Positions 5,689 through 7,664 of a stretch of DNA of 7,664 nt are shown one piece after another. The stretch lies in contig JAGLKS010000123.1 of assembly GCA_023140905.1 (NCBI GenBank), positions 1 through 7,664 on the forward strand. Reading direction: 5' to 3'. The position numbers were made by a program, and so were the translations under genes. A model generated the notes under the pieces. That model did no database searches, was not told the DNA's origin, and worked only from the letters and a program-made list of their open reading frames with translations. Numbering within the stretch: position 1 is the first letter of the stretch; every line of letters starts with the position of its first letter. This DNA comes from Alphaproteobacteria bacterium. GTDB lineage: Bacteria; Pseudomonadota; Alphaproteobacteria; Micavibrionales; Micavibrionaceae.

Positions 5689-7452
5689 ATGACTATGGCA
5701 AAAAAACTTCTATCTCCTCTGTTTCTCCTGATAATGACAGCAAACTTATGTACGATATGCATACAAAAGACATATGCACAGTCTTCTTCTGAAAAAAACC
5801 AGAAAATAGAATCCCCCAGCGATACAAAAGAAACGAATGATGTAGAGACAAGTACTCATAACCCGCAAAAACTTAAAGAGTCTTTTCAGAGATTGCTAGA
5901 TTATCAAAAAAACGTAAATGAAGTTTTTGGAAATGTTGAAGTCATATATGACGGAGAAATCACAGTTACAAAGGAAGATACATATTACACTCTGACATTC
6001 CCGCATATTTACGTCAGTGGCTTGGAACAAGAAGGCGCTTATGAACAAAAAAATTCTCCTCCAAAAATGGTCCTTGATATTGGTGTTATAAGCATAAACG
6101 CTACACCGGATGAACGTCCCGGTTATTGGAAGATGTCCTTTGCAATGCCTGAAGAAATGATTCTGTATGATTCACTCAAAGGCACATCGGACGAAAACAG
6201 CTTTTCCTTCACAATAGGGGAACAACGCGCCATCGCATTATTCGATAACAATTCAGGTTATTTTATAAAAACAGACTTAAATCTTTCAGATTTGAAATTT
6301 TTTAAAGGCGGTGTAGAAACCAATGTCCGTGTTGGAGGATTCCAGCTTTATACAAATTTCGAAGAACAAGAAAACGGCACACTATCAGGTCCCGGACATT
6401 TCATGATCTCCAATTTGCATATAGCATCTCCCGATGTTCAGTATTCCACTCTGGATATAGGAGAATTGAAGCTTGGTTTCTCAATTGATAAGGTCAGATA
6501 TCCAGATCTTGAGACGTATCAGGAAAATATCTTGAAACACCAAGAAACATTCAAAAACATGAAAACTCAGAATAATACGGCCTCAGAAGATAACGAAGCC
6601 ACCTCACCATCTGAAGTAAAAAATATACTGGATATGTTCAAAGATTTATACGATTTTGAAATGGAAGGGATCTCCTTTGCCTATAGTGCTAAAGATATCG
6701 ATATTAAAGCACTAAGAAAACATGATGATAGCAACAAAAATCCCGATACACAAAAACTTGACTATCTAACAATGCATATCGCAAACGTCCTCTTTGGTAT
6801 GAGTATATCCGGGATAGGCACTGATGAAGGGAATTTACGATTTGATTGGAATTTTGATGGTTTCAAAACAACACCGGAAGACCCTGAAATTATAGCTTTT
6901 GTGCCTCAGAAACTTAAAACAAGCATAGAAGTGAAAAACCTTCCTTATAGCACGTTAAGCACGCTTTTGGGTAACACACTCGATAGCATTTCCCAAAACC
7001 CTAAAGCAACAAATATGGTGGCGCTAAGTGTCCTCCCACGCTTACCAGCCATTCTTTCCCAAGCCGGTACACAGATTGTGGTTGAGCATAACAAAATCAA
7101 AAATGATACTTATGACATAACGATTGACGGAGAAATTGTTACAGATCTAAGTGCTATGTTTGGTGCTAAGTCACAATTCGACATTTTGTTTAAAGGGCTG
7201 GATACATTGAAAGATCTCGCACAAGAATACAGCATGAACGAAGACAACCAAAACGCTGAAAAATATAAAAAACTTGTTCTGTCCCTTGAACAACTAAAAG
7301 CTTGGGGGAAGCCCATAGAAGGGCAAAATGGCAACACATCCTACATCTACGCCATTACAATAGGACCTACGAGACAAGTTATTATTAATGGATTAGAGGC
7401 AACACCTTCACATCCCCAACCTCTACCACCATTGCAAATACAACAACAATAA
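5689..7452 (+). CDS. Large exported protein, unknown function, weak DUF2125/DUF945-like features
   Basis: The chosen start gives 587 residues. Residues 1-30 form a Sec signal peptide: KK at 6-7, a hydrophobic core to about 25, and cleavage after TYA before QSSS. An upstream ATG at 5584 is in frame but lacks a ribosome site. After a polar, probably disordered stretch (about 31-60), the mature protein looks rich in alternating beta strands, with a helical, polar linker near 275-325. The C-terminal block (about 459-570) follows a pattern I associate with alphaproteobacterial DUF2125 or DUF945-type envelope proteins: YDITIDGEIVTDLSAMFG, then FKGLDTLKDL, a helix, then NTSYIYAITIGPTRQVIINGLE. A Pro/Gln-rich tail (PQPLPPLQIQQQ) ends the protein. 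There is no transmembrane helix after the signal, no lipobox and no catalytic motif, so a soluble periplasmic protein or one attached to the outer membrane is likely. The gene converges on the HemW-like gene with 16 bases between the stops. The family assignment is tentative; the export call is firm. Confidence 0.75.
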   Translation: MTMAKKLLSPLFLLIMTANLCTICIQKTYAQSSSEKNQKIESPSDTKETNDVETSTHNPQKLKESFQRLLDYQKNVNEVFGNVEVIYDGEITVTKEDTYYTLTFPHIYVSGLEQEGAYEQKNSPPKMVLDIGVISINATPDERPGYWKMSFAMPEEMILYDSLKGTSDENSFSFTIGEQRAIALFDNNSGYFIKTDLNLSDLKFFKGGVETNVRVGGFQLYTNFEEQENGTLSGPGHFMISNLHIASPDVQYSTLDIGELKLGFSIDKVRYPDLETYQENILKHQETFKNMKTQNNTASEDNEATSPSEVKNILDMFKDLYDFEMEGISFAYSAKDIDIKALRKHDDSNKNPDTQKLDYLTMHIANVLFGMSISGIGTDEGNLRFDWNFDGFKTTPEDPEIIAFVPQKLKTSIEVKNLPYSTLSTLLGNTLDSISQNPKATNMVALSVLPRLPAILSQAGTQIVVEHNKIKNDTYDITIDGEIVTDLSAMFGAKSQFDILFKGLDTLKDLAQEYSMNEDNQNAEKYKKLVLSLEQLKAWGKPIEGQNGNTSYIYAITIGPTRQVIINGLEATPSHPQPLPPLQIQQQ

Positions 7453-7468
7453 GACAAAATGGGGGCTT

Positions 7469-7664
7469 CTACAGGAGAATATAGCCAAGCAAGGCATCCA
7501 GCCTCAGCATACCTTCGCGTGTAGCCTGCAAAGTTTTGGCCTCATCATTATGAACAACAATCCACCCCTCTTGCATTGCTACATCAATTTTGGAAAAATC
7601 CAGCACGTCTTGTGCCTTTACGCCGGATAAAGACTCACAGCGTTTAAGAGATACCCCCTTAGAT
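7469..7664 (-). CDS. hemW: HemW-like radical SAM protein, C-terminal 64 residues only (start beyond the window)
   Basis: An open frame enters from the right edge and stops at TAG (7469-7471), giving 64 residues. It ends WIVVHNDEAKTLQATREGML followed by RLDALLGYILL. This is the winged-helix-like C-terminal HemN/HemW domain ending, in which a short beta hairpin (GW-x-V-x(n)-L-x-A-T-x-E-G) leads to a final helix with RLDALL. HemW proteins are oxygen-independent coproporphyrinogen oxidase relatives that act as heme chaperones. True HemN has a similar fold but usually a different end. The radical SAM CxxxCxxC motif lies outside, so the HemW versus HemN choice rests on the tail alone. The gene converges on the large exported protein, and no clear terminator hairpin lies in the 16-base gap. 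Confidence 0.7.
   Translation of the reverse strand, partial: SKGVSLKRCESLSGVKAQDVLDFSKIDVAMQEGWIVVHNDEAKTLQATREGMLRLDALLGYILL

Noticed and set aside
7453..7468. Bidirectional terminator between the two convergent stops on the right
   Set aside because: The 16-base gap has a G-run but no complementary stem or T-run.

Overview
The window is a dense, gene-packed, AT-leaning stretch of a bacterial chromosome. It most likely comes from an alphaproteobacterium. The best clue is the minus-strand gene at 4305-5522, whose order of conserved blocks matches, from memory, the C-terminal half of the Suv3-like helicase family that is typical of Alphaproteobacteria. No rRNA, tRNA, CRISPR array, transposase or phage gene is visible, and no gap between genes exceeds about 170 bases.

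Left part (1-2573, minus strand): the first 637 residues of pyruvate, phosphate dikinase (PPDK) run off the left edge. Upstream and in the same direction, 105 bases away, lies a GNAT-type N-acetyltransferase. Middle part (2632-5522): a small exported, acidic, low-complexity protein on the plus strand is divergent from the acetyltransferase. It converges on three tightly spaced minus-strand genes. In order of transcription these are the Suv3-like C-terminal protein lacking its helicase motor, a secreted Rap1a/Tai-like four-cysteine protein, and an unknown protein with about five membrane segments. Gaps of 22 and 39 bases make a single operon plausible. Right part (5689-7664): a large exported protein of 587 residues is divergent from that operon. 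It converges, 16 bases apart, on the C-terminal end of a HemW-like gene that runs off the right edge.

The genes at the two ends are ordinary metabolic or cofactor genes. The middle is dominated by envelope-directed proteins of unknown role: two exported proteins on the plus strand, one secreted Rap1a/Tai-like protein and one membrane protein. I see no clear new defence or mobile system. The most unusual point is the intact, apparently expressed C-terminal half of a helicase without its ATPase domains, placed first in an operon with envelope proteins.
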